A stretch of 5,739 bases of DNA from Phycisphaerae bacterium (GTDB taxonomy: Bacteria; Planctomycetota; Phycisphaerae; Phycisphaerales; SM1A02), in the NCBI GenBank assembly GCA_016873355.1, contig VGXK01000151.1, forward strand, positions 1 to 5,739. The letters are read 5' to 3'. The position numbers and the translations under genes were made by a program. Of this stretch, positions 5,349 through 5,739 are shown one piece after another. The notes under the pieces are model-generated. The model was not told the DNA's origin. It did no database searches and saw only the letters and a list, made by a program, of their open reading frames with translations. Each line of letters begins with the position of its first letter. Positions within the stretch are counted from its first letter, which is position 1.

Positions 5349-5739
5349 ATGATCGACGCCGCCACGCTCGTCGCCCTGCTTCCGCTGCTCGCCGCCGAGA
5401 CGCCCCCGTTGCTTGCACCCCGGGACCAGGCGAGCCTGCTCGGGCGCACGATCGCCGAGCGGTTGCTCGCGGATCCGCTCGACGCGATCGAGCGCCAGCT
5501 GCACCGCGCCGCGGAACGGGCGCCGAGCGACCGCATGCTGCCGTGCGTGCATGCGCTCTTCTCGAATCCATGGTCGCTGCCCGAGAGCGCCGAGTGCATC
5601 GCCGGCGCCGCGAACGCGCCGCGCAGCGCGCTCGCCGCGGCGCGGATCGCCGCGAGCGCGCTCGGCGCCGAGTCGCCTCCCGAGGCAGGCATGGGCACGC
5701 GCTCCATTCCCTCCGCGTACCACGCGCTGCGGCACCTGG
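5349..5739 (+). CDS. 5' part of an unrecognised gene, cut by the window edge
   Basis: An open frame of 130 codons runs from ATG 5349 to the right edge without a stop. I do not recognise the family. Roughly nine in ten codons end in G or C, as in the known genes nearby. Between 5265 and 5348, where the same frame is also open, about 11 of 28 codons end in A or T and the translation is Arg-rich, so coding most likely begins at 5349 and not at the in-frame ATG at 5265 overlapping the rluB start. The N-terminus is hydrophobic (TLVALLPLLAA at residues 6-16) but lacks a basic start, so it is not a convincing signal peptide. The rest is Ala/Leu/Arg-rich and probably helical, with Cys at residues 64 and 82. 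No catalytic motif is visible. It is divergent from rluB across 82 bases. Confidence 0.7.
   Translation, partial: MIDAATLVALLPLLAAETPPLLAPRDQASLLGRTIAERLLADPLDAIERQLHRAAERAPSDRMLPCVHALFSNPWSLPESAECIAGAANAPRSALAAARIAASALGAESPPEAGMGTRSIPSAYHALRHL

Noticed and set aside
4404..5735. 443-codon minus-strand open frame over the rluB region and beyond
   Set aside because: It is out of frame with the clear RluB-like protein on the same strand and is made mostly of Arg, Ala and Gly.

Overview
The window is GC-rich DNA with strongly GC-biased third codon positions. It most likely comes from a planctomycete of the Phycisphaerae/Phycisphaerales type. The main clue is the C-terminus of the large secreted protein: two dockerin-like calcium-loop repeats separated by a short Pro/Cys linker and ending in a Leu-Leu-Gly-Asn-Trp-Thr tail. 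I associate this tail style with that lineage. The assignment is inference from protein style and was not checked by a search.

Layout from left to right: (1) positions 1-120 hold no gene I can support, only a GC-rich hairpin abutting the smpB stop codon. (2) 121-597, minus strand, is smpB, the tmRNA-binding ribosome-rescue protein. (3) 598-778 is a divergent intergenic region with candidate promoters. (4) 779-3565, plus strand, encodes a 928-residue secreted zinc metallopeptidase. It has a signal peptide, an FTP-like propeptide, an M36/M4-like gluzincin catalytic domain with HEYGH and GEGMSD motifs, a Cys-rich loop, two beta-rich modules and a terminal dockerin pair. (5) 3593-3643 is a strong rho-independent-type terminator, followed immediately by a TATACT -10-like box. 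(6) 3666-3749 is tRNA-Leu with anticodon GAG. (7) 3763-4449, plus strand, is queE, a radical SAM enzyme of 7-deazaguanine (queuosine) synthesis. It starts with GTG 13 bases after the tRNA. (8) 4418-5266, minus strand, is an RsuA/RluB-family rRNA pseudouridine synthase whose 3' end overlaps that of queE by 32 bases. (9) From 5349 to the right edge, plus strand, runs the start of an unrecognised gene cut off by the window.

Apart from the exported protease and the unknown partial gene, the content is translation-related: ribosome rescue (SmpB), a leucine tRNA, a tRNA-modification enzyme (QueE) and an rRNA-modification enzyme (RluB-like). The tRNA and queE look like one transcription unit that begins just after the protease terminator. 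The remaining genes are arranged divergently (smpB/protease, rluB/partial gene) or convergently (queE/rluB), so each is probably expressed separately.

I found no CRISPR array, insertion sequence, prophage gene or obvious novel defence system. The points most worth a second look are the non-cellulosomal dockerin tail, a recurring TANNNT box 6-7 bases upstream of three start codons (possible leaderless transcription), the tRNA-queE unit and the unidentified partial gene.
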